Of a stretch of 64,000 bases of DNA, positions 42,487 to 51,101 are shown piece after piece. Both the position numbers and the translations under genes were made by a program. Where the stretch lies: the NCBI GenBank assembly GCA_963716445.1, contig OY970313.1, forward strand, positions 1,240,001-1,304,000. The letters run 5' to 3'. Source of the stretch: JAAYBF01 sp963716445 (GTDB lineage Bacteria > Actinomycetota > Thermoleophilia > Solirubrobacterales > Thermoleophilaceae). Below the pieces are notes generated by a model, which had not been told where the DNA came from, ran no database searches, and was given only the letters and a program-made list of their open reading frames with translations. The first letter of the stretch is position 1. Each line of letters opens with the position of its first letter.

Positions 42487-42981
42487 GTGGTGGTCGTCCT
42501 CGGCATCGATCCCGGTACCGCCCATACCGGCTATGGCGTCGTGCTGGCGCACGGCTCGCGCCTCGGCGCGCTCGACGGCGGAACGATCGACACCGCAGCG
42601 GGCGAGCCGCTCGAGCGGCGCCTGACGCAGATCCACGCCCGCGTCGGCGAGCTGATCGCCGAGCACGAGCCCGAGGCCGTGGCCGTCGAGGGCCTCTACT
42701 TCGGTCACAACGCCCAGAGCGCGTTCGCCGTGGGGCAGGCGCGCGGCGCCGTGCTGCTGACGGCCGGCATGGCCGGCGTCCCGTGCTTCAGCTACACCCC
42801 CCAGCAGGTCAAGCAGGCGGTCTGCGGCTCCGGGCGGGCTGCCAAGGACCAGGTCCAGCGGATGGTCGGCGCCTTGCTCGCGCTCGCGGAGCCTCCCGAG
42901 CCGGATCACGCCGCGGACGCGCTGGCGATCGCGATCTGCCACGCCAACGGAGCGCCGCTGCGGGCGGCGATCGCCTCGTGA
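42487..42981 (+). CDS. ruvC: Crossover junction endodeoxyribonuclease RuvC
   Basis: Resolves Holliday junctions. 164 residues with the RNase H-fold acidic residues: D in LGIDPGTAHTGYGV, E in VAVEGLYFGHNAQSAF, and the late DHAADALAIAICH. GTG start. Its stop overlaps the ruvA GTG. Confidence 0.95.
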   Translation: MVVVLGIDPGTAHTGYGVVLAHGSRLGALDGGTIDTAAGEPLERRLTQIHARVGELIAEHEPEAVAVEGLYFGHNAQSAFAVGQARGAVLLTAGMAGVPCFSYTPQQVKQAVCGSGRAAKDQVQRMVGALLALAEPPEPDHAADALAIAICHANGAPLRAAIAS

Positions 42982-43553
42982 TCGCCTCGGTGCGTGGCGA
43001 GGTGCTCGTCCGCAGGCCGGGCGACGTGGTGATCGAGTCGGCGGGCATCGGCTACCGGCTCGCGGTCTCGGGCGAGACGCTGGCGGCCGTGCCGGCGGCG
43101 GGCAAGCAGGTGTCGCTGCACGCGCACCTCGTGATGCGCGACGACGCGATCCAGCTCTACGGCTTCGCCACCGAGGCCGAGCGCGACCTCTTCCTGATGC
43201 TGGTCGGCGTCCAGGGCGTCGGGCCGAAGGTCGCCCAGGCCGTGCTGTCCGGCGGTCCGCCGCGCGAGCTGATGGCGGCGATCGCCGCCGCCGACGCCGC
43301 TCGCTTCCAGGCCGTTCCCGGAATCGGCAAGCGCACGGCCGAGCGGATCATCGTCGAGCTGCGCGAGAAGGTCGGGGGCGCCGTCGCCGGCGAGCCGCTC
43401 GTCGGCCGGGCGTCCAACGACCCGCGCGCGATCGCGCGCGAGGGCCTGGTCGGGCTCGGCTACGCGCCGCAGGAGGCTGAGGCGCTGCTCGACGACGTCG
43501 ACGGCGAGACGCCCGAGGAGCTGATCGCCGGCGCGCTGAGGGCGGCTAGGTGA
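42978..43553 (+). CDS. ruvA: Holliday junction branch migration protein RuvA
   Basis: Junction-binding subunit, 191 residues from the GTG at 42978: OB-fold (IASVRGEVLVRRPGDVVIESAGIGYRL), two helix-hairpin-helix motifs (GVQGVGPKVAQAVL and AVPGIGKRTAERIIVEL) and a C-terminal RuvB-binding helical domain. Overlaps both neighbours. Confidence 0.95.
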   Translation: MIASVRGEVLVRRPGDVVIESAGIGYRLAVSGETLAAVPAAGKQVSLHAHLVMRDDAIQLYGFATEAERDLFLMLVGVQGVGPKVAQAVLSGGPPRELMAAIAAADAARFQAVPGIGKRTAERIIVELREKVGGAVAGEPLVGRASNDPRAIAREGLVGLGYAPQEAEALLDDVDGETPEELIAGALRAAR

Positions 43554-44590
43554 GCGGCATCCGCACGCCCGGCGTCGAGCGGCTGCACGCGCCCCAGGCC
43601 GAGCCCGGGGTCGACGAGGAGCTCGACCGCTCGCTGCGGCCGAAGCGACTCGCCGACTTCGTCGGCCAGGAGCAGGTCAAGGCGCAGCTGGCGATCTTCA
43701 TCGAGGCGGCGCGGGCGCGCGGCGAGGCGCTCGACCACGTCCTGCTCGCCGGCCCGCCCGGCCTCGGCAAGACGTCGCTGGCGCAGATCGTCGCCAACGA
43801 GCTGGAGGTGGGGATCGTCGCCACGGCCGCTCCAGCGCTCGAGCGCAAGGGCGACGTAGCGTCGTACCTCTCGTCGCTGGAGCCGCGCTCGGTCTTCTTC
43901 GTCGACGAGATCCACCGGCTGCCGCGTGCGCTCGAGGAGACCTTCTATCCCGCGATGGAGGACCGACGGCTGCCGATCACCGTCGGCCAGGGAGCCGGGG
44001 CACGCGTCGTGAACCTCGAGCTGCCGCCGTTCACGCTGATCGGGGCGACGACGCGCGCCGGCCTGCTGACGACGCCGCTGCGCGACCGCTTCGGCGTCTC
44101 GCCGCGGCTCGAGCTCTACGACGCCGTCGACCTCGGCGTGATCGTGCGCCGCTCGGCGAGCATCCTCGACGTCGAGATCGACGCCGCCGGGGCGGAGGCG
44201 ATCGCCGCGCGCTCGCGCGGCACGCCGCGCGTCGCGAACCGCCTGCTCAAGCGTGTGCGCGACTTCGCGGAGGTCCGTGGGGCGGGCGCGATCGACGCGA
44301 CGGTGGCGATCGAGGCGCTCGAGCTGCTCGACGTCGACCGCGCCGGCCTCGACCGCCTCGACCGCGAGATCCTGGGCGCCATCTGCGGCAAGTTCGGCGG
44401 CGGTCCCGTCGGCCTCTCGACGCTCGCCGTCGCGGTCAGCGAGGAGCAGGACACGATCGAGGACGTCTACGAGCCCTATCTGCTCCAGCAGGGCCTGATC
44501 ATGCGCACCCCGCGCGGCCGCGTCGCGACCCCGGCGGCCTTCTCGCACATCGGGCTCGAGCCGCCGTCCGACGGCGCGCGGCTGTTTTGA
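43550..44590 (+). CDS. ruvB: Holliday junction branch migration helicase RuvB
   Basis: AAA+ motor, 346 residues. Start region LRPKRLADFVGQEQVK, Walker A GPPGLGKTS, Walker B VFFVDEIHRL, sensor 1 IGATTRAG, sensor 2 arginine in GTPRVANRLLKRVRDF, and a C-terminal winged helix (RTPRGRVATPAAFSHIG). GTG overlaps the ruvA stop. Confidence 0.96.
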   Translation: MSGIRTPGVERLHAPQAEPGVDEELDRSLRPKRLADFVGQEQVKAQLAIFIEAARARGEALDHVLLAGPPGLGKTSLAQIVANELEVGIVATAAPALERKGDVASYLSSLEPRSVFFVDEIHRLPRALEETFYPAMEDRRLPITVGQGAGARVVNLELPPFTLIGATTRAGLLTTPLRDRFGVSPRLELYDAVDLGVIVRRSASILDVEIDAAGAEAIAARSRGTPRVANRLLKRVRDFAEVRGAGAIDATVAIEALELLDVDRAGLDRLDREILGAICGKFGGGPVGLSTLAVAVSEEQDTIEDVYEPYLLQQGLIMRTPRGRVATPAAFSHIGLEPPSDGARLF

Positions 44591-44658
44591 CGCCTGTCCC
44601 CGCGGAGGGGGACGGAGAACGGGCCGATGGCCGTCGGGGCGTCGCTAATCTCCGCTCC

Positions 44659-45102
44659 GTGCCGAACTTCATCTGTCCGAGCTGCGGCGATCGGAGCCTC
44701 TCGACCGAGCGCACGGCGGGCTTCCAGAGCCGCGCGCGCAGTTGCAAGAAGTGCGGCTTCGGGTTCCTCTTCGAGCTGCTCGACGACTACTACCCGGCCC
44801 CGAACGCGGCGTTCTTCCTCTGCGATCAGGAAGGCCGCCTGATCGGCGCCGGAAGGGGCGCTCGGGAGCTCACCGGGCTCGGCGACCTCGACGTCATCGG
44901 CCGTCCCGCGGACGAGGTCCTGGGACTCGAGTTCGAAAGCGGCAGCGATCACATCGGCACGGCTCTTGAGTGGGGCGTTAGGGTTCTCGATAAGCCGGTT
45001 GTGGTCAACGCGGAGGGAGATCGGCCCGAGTCGGCGGTGGCAGACATCTTCCCCGCGTACGACGACGACGGCGGCCTGCTGCTGGTGCTCACGCCCCGCT
45101 AG
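44659..45102 (+). CDS. Zinc-ribbon plus PAS-like domain protein
   Basis: 147 residues from the GTG at 44659, placed 8-9 nt after a CTAAT -10-like box; an in-frame extension to 44587 lacks homology. Residues 4-33 are a four-Cys zinc ribbon (CPSCG ... CKKCG). The rest resembles a PAS fold (PAPNAAFFLCDQEGRLIGAGRGARELTG, then DVIGRPADEVLGL). No output domain is attached. Lying between ruvB and secDF, it may be a small redox or ligand sensor; function not known to me. Confidence 0.75.
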   Translation: MPNFICPSCGDRSLSTERTAGFQSRARSCKKCGFGFLFELLDDYYPAPNAAFFLCDQEGRLIGAGRGARELTGLGDLDVIGRPADEVLGLEFESGSDHIGTALEWGVRVLDKPVVVNAEGDRPESAVADIFPAYDDDGGLLLVLTPR

Positions 45103-45123
45103 GCCCGGGGCAGCGAAACCGAC

Positions 45124-48100
45124 ATGACTTCACGCAAGCGCAATCTCTCGATCATCGGGCTCGTGCTCGTGATGCTCGCCGCCTCGGCGTACGTGATCAC
45201 GAACAAGGCGACGGTGCTCGGCCTCGACCTGCGCGGCGGCGTCGAGCTGGTCTACGAGGGCCGCCCGACGCCGCAGGTTCCCACGGTCACGCCGCAGGCG
45301 ATCGACGACGCGATCGAGACGATCCGCAAGCGCACCGACGCGCTCGGCGTCTCCGAGCCCGAGATCCAGCGCGCCGGCGCCGACCAGATCTCGATCGGGC
45401 TGCCGGACGTCGACAACGCCGACCGGGCGGTCGAGCAGGTCGGGACGACGGCCCAGCTTCAGTTCTATGACTGGGAGCCCAACGTTCTGGGCGCCCAGGG
45501 GCCCGAGGCGCCGTACGCCGGCCGGACGTCGCTGTTCGACGCCGTCGAGGTCGCCTCGAAGGCGAAGCCGCGCGCCGACGCGACCGACGTCCCGCCGGAC
45601 GGCCCGTCGGACGACGTCGAGCAGCGCTTCGACGGCGACCAGAAGAAGATCCGCTCCTACTACGACGAGCGCAACGACAGTCACGCCGGGCGCTACTACC
45701 TCTTCGGCCCGGACGAGGAGCTGATCGCCGGCCCCGACTCGACCTGCAAGGAGCTGCTCTCCGACTACGAGGGCGTGAAGGGCCCGAAGCGCAAGCCGAA
45801 GGACGTCCCGAAGGACAGCGCCTGCCGCGAGGAGCTGGCGGCGGTCCCGGTCGGCCGCGACGAGGGAGGCGCCGAGGAGTCGACCGCCGCTCCGAAGGGC
45901 GGCCCGCCAGCCGGCTCGCAGGTGCTCGAGGTCCCGCGCGGCATCGTCGTGATCGAGGCCGAGCGGTCCAAGAACCAGCCCGACGACGTCCATAACTACT
46001 TCGTCATCGAGGACGACTCCGAGCTGTCGGGCTCCGACATCAAGAACCCGGAGCAGAACTTCGACCAGCGCACGAACGAGCCGATCGTGACGATGGAGTT
46101 CACCGACGACGGGCGCAAGGCGTTCGCGGAGGTCACCAAGCGGATCGCCGAGCGCGGCTCGGAGATCATCGTCCCGCCGGGCGGCGACCGCGAGCAGACG
46201 CTGCAGCGCTTCGCGATCACGCTCGACGACACGATCGTCTCGCGCGCGACGATCGACTACCGCGAGAACCCCGAGGGAATCGACGGCCGGAACGGCGCGC
46301 AGATCAACGGCATCGGGAACATCCAGGACACGCAGGACCTCGCCGAGAGCCTGCGGATCGGCGCGCTGCCGATCGAGCTGAAGCTCGTCTCGCAGACGCA
46401 GGTCTCGGCGTCGCTGGGCCAGCAGGCACTCGACCAGGGACTGCTCGCCGGCGCCGTCGGGCTGCTGCTGACGCTGACCTTCCTGGTCGTCTTCTACCGC
46501 GTGCTCGGGGCCGTCGCCGCGGTGACGCTGATCATCTACGCGATCTTCCTGTTCGCGCTCGTCAAGCTGATCCCGATCACGCTGACGCTGCCGGGCATCG
46601 CGGGCATGATCCTGACGCTCGCCGTCGCGGCCGACGCGAACATCGTCATCTTCGAGCGGATCAAGGAGGAGGCGCGCGCGGGCGCCTCGATACCGGCGGC
46701 GATCGCCAACGGCTACCAGAAGGCGCTCAAGACGATCATCGACGCGAACGTCGTCACGATCGGCGTCGCGTTCATCCTCTTCACCCTCGCCACGTCCGGC
46801 GTCAAGGGCTTCGCGTTCACGCTCGGCGTCGGCACGATCGTCTCGCTGTTCACGGCGGTGCTCGCGACGTCGGCGATCCTCGGCGCGATGAGCCGCACGC
46901 GGCTGATCGGCTCGCGCTTCGCCCTCGGCGTGGGGACGAGCGAGGCCGGCCCGCGCTGGCGCTTCGACTTCGTCGGCAAGTCGAAGCTGTTCTTCTCCGG
47001 CTCCGGCATGATCCTCGTGATCGGCGCGCTGGCGATCGCCGGCGCCGGGCTGAAGTTCGGCATCGACTTCGAGTCGGGCACGAGGATCAAGACCCCGGTG
47101 GCGCAGGAGGCGAACGTCGACCAGGTGCGCGACGCGCTCGCGCCGCTCGGATACGACGACGCGAAGATCCAGGAGGTCGACGAGCCCGAGCTGGGCGCCA
47201 ACGTCTTCCAGATCTCGACGCCGACGCTCGCCGAGGGCGAGGTGACGAAGGTCCGAGAGGCGCTCGACGAGCAGTTCGGCGTCCAGCGAGCGGACTTCTC
47301 GATCAACTCGATCGGCCCGACGTTCGGCGCCCAGGTCGCGCGCACCGCGCTGATCGCGGTCATCGCGTCGCTGCTGCTGATCTCGCTCTACATGGCGATG
47401 CGCTTCGAGGCGAAGTTCGTCGTGCCCGTCCTGATCGCGATCGCCCACGACATCCTGATCACCGGAGGCGTCTACGCGCTGGTCGGCCGGGAGGTGACGA
47501 CGTCGACGGTCGCGGCGCTGCTGACGATCCTCGGCTACTCGCTCTACGACACGATCATCGTCTTCGACCGCATCCGCGAGAACGTGCCGCGCATGCCGCG
47601 CGCGACGTTCTCCCAGATCGTCAACCGCTCGATGTCCGAGGTGCTCACCCGCTCGCTCGCCACCAGCCTCTCGACGTTGATGCCGATCGGCGCGCTGATG
47701 CTCTTCGGCGGCGAGACGCTGCGCGACTTCGCCTTCGCCCTGCTCGTCGGCGTCGCCTCGGGGGCGTACTCGTCGATCTTCATCGCGGCGCCGGTGCTGA
47801 CGCTCTGGAAGGAGCGCGAGCCGGTGTACGTGCGTCGTCGGCGCCGAGTCATGGAGGAGAACGGCGGCGTCGTTCCCCCGTTCGACTCCGGAGTGATCGG
47901 CGAGGACGGCGCCGAGGCGCCGGGCGGGGTGGTGGCTCCCAGGCCGGGCCGCTCGCGCCCGCCCGTCGGCGCGCGGCCCGCCACCGCGGGTGGCCCGAGC
48001 CCCGGCGCCGCCGCGCGGGCAGCGGCGCCGCTGCCAGCTGAGAAGACCGGCGGAAGCGCGCCCGGCGACGGCAACGGCGCGGCCGGCGAGGCCGACGCCC

Positions 48101-48165
48101 GGGCGGCCGAGCGCAAGGCCGCCCGAGCCCGCAACCGCGCACGCAAGAAGCACGGGAGGCACTGA
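45124..48165 (+). CDS. secDF: Fused protein-export membrane protein SecDF
   Basis: Uses the proton gradient to assist late steps of Sec export. The 1013-residue chain joins SecD (N-terminal helix, DLRGGVELVYEG, periplasmic P1, six-helix block ~430-600 with AVAADANIVIFERIKEE) and SecF (from ~620: KFGIDFESGTRIKTPV, then LLTILGYSLYDTIIVFDRIREN). Two features are unusual: a ~120-residue charged insertion in P1 (about 150-270, two Cys) and a ~110-residue Ala/Pro/Gly tail ending in basic residues. ATG start. No yajC gene precedes it. Confidence 0.95.
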   Translation: MTSRKRNLSIIGLVLVMLAASAYVITNKATVLGLDLRGGVELVYEGRPTPQVPTVTPQAIDDAIETIRKRTDALGVSEPEIQRAGADQISIGLPDVDNADRAVEQVGTTAQLQFYDWEPNVLGAQGPEAPYAGRTSLFDAVEVASKAKPRADATDVPPDGPSDDVEQRFDGDQKKIRSYYDERNDSHAGRYYLFGPDEELIAGPDSTCKELLSDYEGVKGPKRKPKDVPKDSACREELAAVPVGRDEGGAEESTAAPKGGPPAGSQVLEVPRGIVVIEAERSKNQPDDVHNYFVIEDDSELSGSDIKNPEQNFDQRTNEPIVTMEFTDDGRKAFAEVTKRIAERGSEIIVPPGGDREQTLQRFAITLDDTIVSRATIDYRENPEGIDGRNGAQINGIGNIQDTQDLAESLRIGALPIELKLVSQTQVSASLGQQALDQGLLAGAVGLLLTLTFLVVFYRVLGAVAAVTLIIYAIFLFALVKLIPITLTLPGIAGMILTLAVAADANIVIFERIKEEARAGASIPAAIANGYQKALKTIIDANVVTIGVAFILFTLATSGVKGFAFTLGVGTIVSLFTAVLATSAILGAMSRTRLIGSRFALGVGTSEAGPRWRFDFVGKSKLFFSGSGMILVIGALAIAGAGLKFGIDFESGTRIKTPVAQEANVDQVRDALAPLGYDDAKIQEVDEPELGANVFQISTPTLAEGEVTKVREALDEQFGVQRADFSINSIGPTFGAQVARTALIAVIASLLLISLYMAMRFEAKFVVPVLIAIAHDILITGGVYALVGREVTTSTVAALLTILGYSLYDTIIVFDRIRENVPRMPRATFSQIVNRSMSEVLTRSLATSLSTLMPIGALMLFGGETLRDFAFALLVGVASGAYSSIFIAAPVLTLWKEREPVYVRRRRRVMEENGGVVPPFDSGVIGEDGAEAPGGVVAPRPGRSRPPVGARPATAGGPSPGAAARAAAPLPAEKTGGSAPGDGNGAAGEADARAAERKAARARNRARKKHGRH

Positions 48166-48167
48166 GG

Positions 48168-48449
48168 ATGAGCATGGTCGTCTGGGTCATGATGGGCATC
48201 GCGCTGTGGCACTTCGCGATCTTCGTGCCCGATCGCTTCTACGGTGGGATCGTCGGCGCCTTCGGGGCGGCGATCCTCGGCTCCGCGCTCTTCGGCTACG
48301 TCGTCTCGGGCTTCTCGGTGCCCGGCCGAGCCGACACCGACCTCGCGTCGGCCTTCATCGCCATTCCCGGCACGTTCCTCGCGCTGGGGTTCTCCTGGTG
48401 GTACGGGTCACGCAGCGAGGGCGGACAGCACCGCCCGGACGTCCTTTAG
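48168..48449 (+). CDS. Small membrane protein
   Basis: 93 residues with about three hydrophobic segments (VVWVMMGIALWHFAIFV; GIVGAFGAAILGSALFGYVV; AFIAIPGTFLALGFSWW), two bases after the secDF stop and with GAGG before the ATG. Its last five codons and its TAG form part of the left arm of the large palindrome. Family not recognised; possibly a GlsB-like transglycosylase-associated protein. Confidence 0.65.
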   Translation: MSMVVWVMMGIALWHFAIFVPDRFYGGIVGAFGAAILGSALFGYVVSGFSVPGRADTDLASAFIAIPGTFLALGFSWWYGSRSEGGQHRPDVL

Positions 48450-48561
48450 ACGGCTGCAAACCGGCGCATGGCTGCACCGGGGGAAGAGCCATGGGCTGGC
48501 GCCCTATGGCCCTTCCCCCGGCGCCGCCATGCTTGGTTTTCGCTCGTCTAAAGGACGTCCG
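48436..48561. repeat. 126-nt near-perfect palindrome (giant hairpin) upstream of recJ
   Basis: Outer arms of 17 bp are perfect: CGGACGTCCTTTAGACG (48436-48452) and its complement at 48545-48561. Inwards, AAACC/GGTTT, CATGGC (48467-48472)/GCCATG (48526-48531), CCGGGGGAAG (48477-48486)/CTTCCCCCGG (48512-48521), GCCAT/ATGGC and GGGC/GCCC pair in register around a TGGC loop, separated by small internal loops. It starts inside the small membrane gene and ends 34 bp before recJ. It could be a mobile hairpin element, a regulatory leader or a strong bidirectional terminator. Confidence 0.85.
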
Positions 48562-48595
48562 ACGCGCTGGGCAAGATCCGCTGGTGCTTCCTGCG

Positions 48596-51061
48596 GTGTC
48601 TGGTTGGAGATGTGAGCCGTATGGCGCGGGCCGGAGCCTCGCTTTGGCTGATGCGCTTGGCGTGACTCCGTACACGGCCGCGATCCTGACGCGGCGCGGC
48701 CTGGCCGACGTGGTGTCGGCGCGGGCGTTCCTGGCGGCGGACGAGCGGCACGATTCGCGGTCGCTGGCTGGGATGGCCGCTGCTTGTGACCTGATTCTGA
48801 AGCACGTGGCTGCGGGTTCGCGGGTGGTGGTGTTCGGGGACTACGACGTGGATGGGGTGTGCTCGACGGCGATCGCCGTTCGGGCGCTGAGGGCGATCGG
48901 GGCGGATCCGGCGTGGCGGCTGCCGAGCAGGGAGGAGGGGTATGGCTTGTCGGAGGCCGCGGTGCGTGAGCTGGCCGAGGCGGGAGCTGGGCTGATCGTG
49001 ACGGTCGACTGCGGCGTGACGGCCGTGGCCGAGGTGGCGCTCGCTCGCTCGCTCGGGATGGACGTCGTCGTCACCGATCATCACCGCCCGGGCGAGGCGC
49101 TTCCGGATTGCCCGATCGTCCACCCGGCGCTCGGCGGCTACCCGTTCGAGCACCTGTGCGGGGCGGCCGTGGCGCTGAAGCTGTCGGAGGCGCTGCGGGA
49201 GGCCGCGGGGCTCGACCCGGCGACCGCCGGGGAGGACGGCGACCTCGCCGGGCTCGCCACGCTCTGCGACATGGTCCCGCTGGTCGGCGAGAACCGGCGC
49301 ATCGCCCGCGAGGGGATGACTGCGCTCGCGCGCACGCGCAAGGTCGGCCTGCGGGCGCTGATGGCGGTCGCAGACCTCGACCCGGCCGACGTCGACGAGC
49401 GCTCGGCCGGCTTCCGCCTCGGCCCGCGGATCAACGCCGCCGGCAGGCTGCGCCGCGCCGACGCGGCGCTCGAGCTGCTGCTGACCGAGGACCGCGAGCG
49501 CGCGGACGAGATCGCGCGCGAGCTCGACGGCCTCAACCACGACCGCCGCCAGGCCGAGCAGCGGATCGTCGGCGAGGCCGAGCGCCTCTGCGAGCCGCAG
49601 CTGTCCGCGGCGTCGATCGTCGTCGCCGGCGAGGGCTGGCATCCGGGCGTCGTCGGCATCGTCGCCTCACGGCTCGTCGAGCGCCACCGCCGGCCCTGTG
49701 TGGTGATCGCGCTCGACGGCGAGACCGGGCGCGGATCGGGTCGCAGCATCGCGGCCTACGACCTGCACGCCGGTCTCGATTCGGCGAGCGAGCACCTGAT
49801 CCGCCACGGCGGCCACCGGATGGCCGCGGGGCTCGAGATCGCGGCCGACCGCGTGGCCGGCTTCCGCGCCGCGCTGGCCGGCCATGCCGGCGCCGCGTTG
49901 ACCCCGGCCGACCTGATGCCGGTCCAGGAGGCGCACGCGGTCGTTCCCGTCGGCGCCCTCAACCTCGATCTGGCGGAGGAGCTGACGCGGCTCGCCCCAT
50001 TCGGCGCCGGCAATCCCGCGCCCGTCCTGATGGTCCCCGCCGCCCGTATCGAGCACGTCACGGCGATGGGCGAGCAGGGCGACCACGCGCGCTTCACGCT
50101 CGCGGGCGGCTCGGCCCGCGCCCGCGGCGTCGCCTTCCGCACCTCGCAGCGCGAGCTCGCCGACGCCGGCGCCAGCAAGCACGACGTCGCCGTCGCGCTC
50201 GAGCGCAACCGCTGGAACGGCGCCGTCGAGGCGCGCGTCGCGTTGCGCGCGCTGACGCCCAGCCGCCGAGGCGTCGTCGAGGAGCTCGGCGCGGACCTCG
50301 ACCTGGCGGCGGCCGTCGAACGCGAGCTCGCCGCCGATCCGGCGCAGTGGTGGCCGACGCACGGCCGCGACGTCCCCACCCCCGCTGCGCATCGCGCCCG
50401 TCACGGCGAGGGCCTGGCGGGCCTCGCCGGCGATCTGCTGACCAGCGGCGAGAGCGTGCTGGTCGTCGTCGCCGACGTCGCCCGCCGCCGCGACGGCCTC
50501 GAGCGGCTGATCGCCGGCATGTCGCCGGGCCCGCTCGCCGTCGTCTCCTGGGAGGCGCTCGGCCGCGATCCGGGCCTCGGATCCGGCTTCGCCCACCTGC
50601 TGGCGCTCGATCCGCCGCCGGTCGCCGACAGTCTCGCAGTGCTCGCCGCCGCCCGGGCCGCCGGTGCGACCGTCCACCTCGCCTGGGGCGAGCCCGAGAC
50701 GGCCTTCGCGCTCGCGTGCTGGCGCGAGCGCCTCCAACTCCGGCCGGCCCTCGCCGAGCTCTGGCGCGCGCTCGACGCGGCCGGGGCGCTCGAGGGAGAG
50801 GAGCTCGCCGCCGCCCTCCGCGGCGCCGGACAGCACCCCCGCTGCGGCTCGCACTGCGGCCGCCTCGTGCGGGTGCTCCACGAGCTCGATCTTGCGATCT
50901 GGGAGCCCTCCGCCGCCGCCGACCCCCGGCTGGCGCGCGGAAGCGCCGAACGCACCGATCTCGGTAGATCCGCCGCCCACCGCGCCTACGCCGTGCGACT
51001 CGCCGCGGCCGAGCGCTACCTCGCGGCCGGGCAGCGCCAGGAGGCCCGGGCAGCCGGCTGA
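48596..51061 (+). CDS. recJ: Single-stranded-DNA-specific exonuclease RecJ with C-terminal extension
   Basis: A 5'-3' ssDNA exonuclease. From GTG 48596 (GTG 48584 is an alternative) it is 821 residues. DHH-family motifs are intact: VVFGDYDVDGVCSTA, IVTVDCGVT, VVTDHHRPG, and the DHHA1 signature GRSIAAYDLH with GGHRMAAGLEI, then an OB-fold. Typical RecJ ends near residue 560-580; here ~250 further residues resemble a degenerate RecA/helicase-like lobe (VLVVVADVARRRDGLE, VVSWEALG). The first codons are less GC-biased than the rest. Confidence 0.92.
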   Translation: MSGWRCEPYGAGRSLALADALGVTPYTAAILTRRGLADVVSARAFLAADERHDSRSLAGMAAACDLILKHVAAGSRVVVFGDYDVDGVCSTAIAVRALRAIGADPAWRLPSREEGYGLSEAAVRELAEAGAGLIVTVDCGVTAVAEVALARSLGMDVVVTDHHRPGEALPDCPIVHPALGGYPFEHLCGAAVALKLSEALREAAGLDPATAGEDGDLAGLATLCDMVPLVGENRRIAREGMTALARTRKVGLRALMAVADLDPADVDERSAGFRLGPRINAAGRLRRADAALELLLTEDRERADEIARELDGLNHDRRQAEQRIVGEAERLCEPQLSAASIVVAGEGWHPGVVGIVASRLVERHRRPCVVIALDGETGRGSGRSIAAYDLHAGLDSASEHLIRHGGHRMAAGLEIAADRVAGFRAALAGHAGAALTPADLMPVQEAHAVVPVGALNLDLAEELTRLAPFGAGNPAPVLMVPAARIEHVTAMGEQGDHARFTLAGGSARARGVAFRTSQRELADAGASKHDVAVALERNRWNGAVEARVALRALTPSRRGVVEELGADLDLAAAVERELAADPAQWWPTHGRDVPTPAAHRARHGEGLAGLAGDLLTSGESVLVVVADVARRRDGLERLIAGMSPGPLAVVSWEALGRDPGLGSGFAHLLALDPPPVADSLAVLAAARAAGATVHLAWGEPETAFALACWRERLQLRPALAELWRALDAAGALEGEELAAALRGAGQHPRCGSHCGRLVRVLHELDLAIWEPSAAADPRLARGSAERTDLGRSAAHRAYAVRLAAAERYLAAGQRQEARAAG

Positions 51062-51089
51062 TCCCGTCTCAGCCGACGGAGAGCCGGTC

Positions 51090-51095
51090 TACACT
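51090..51095 (+). promoter_or_regulatory. -10 hexamer TACACT, probable leaderless relA promoter
   Basis: TACACT followed by 6 nt (cagacc) and the relA ATG. Confidence 0.4.
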
Positions 51096-51101
51096 CAGAC
51101 C

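Noticed and set aside
45130..48162. Minus-strand open frame of about 1000 codons opposite secDF
   Set aside because: Same GC-rich shadow effect; the plus-strand protein has all SecD and SecF motifs.
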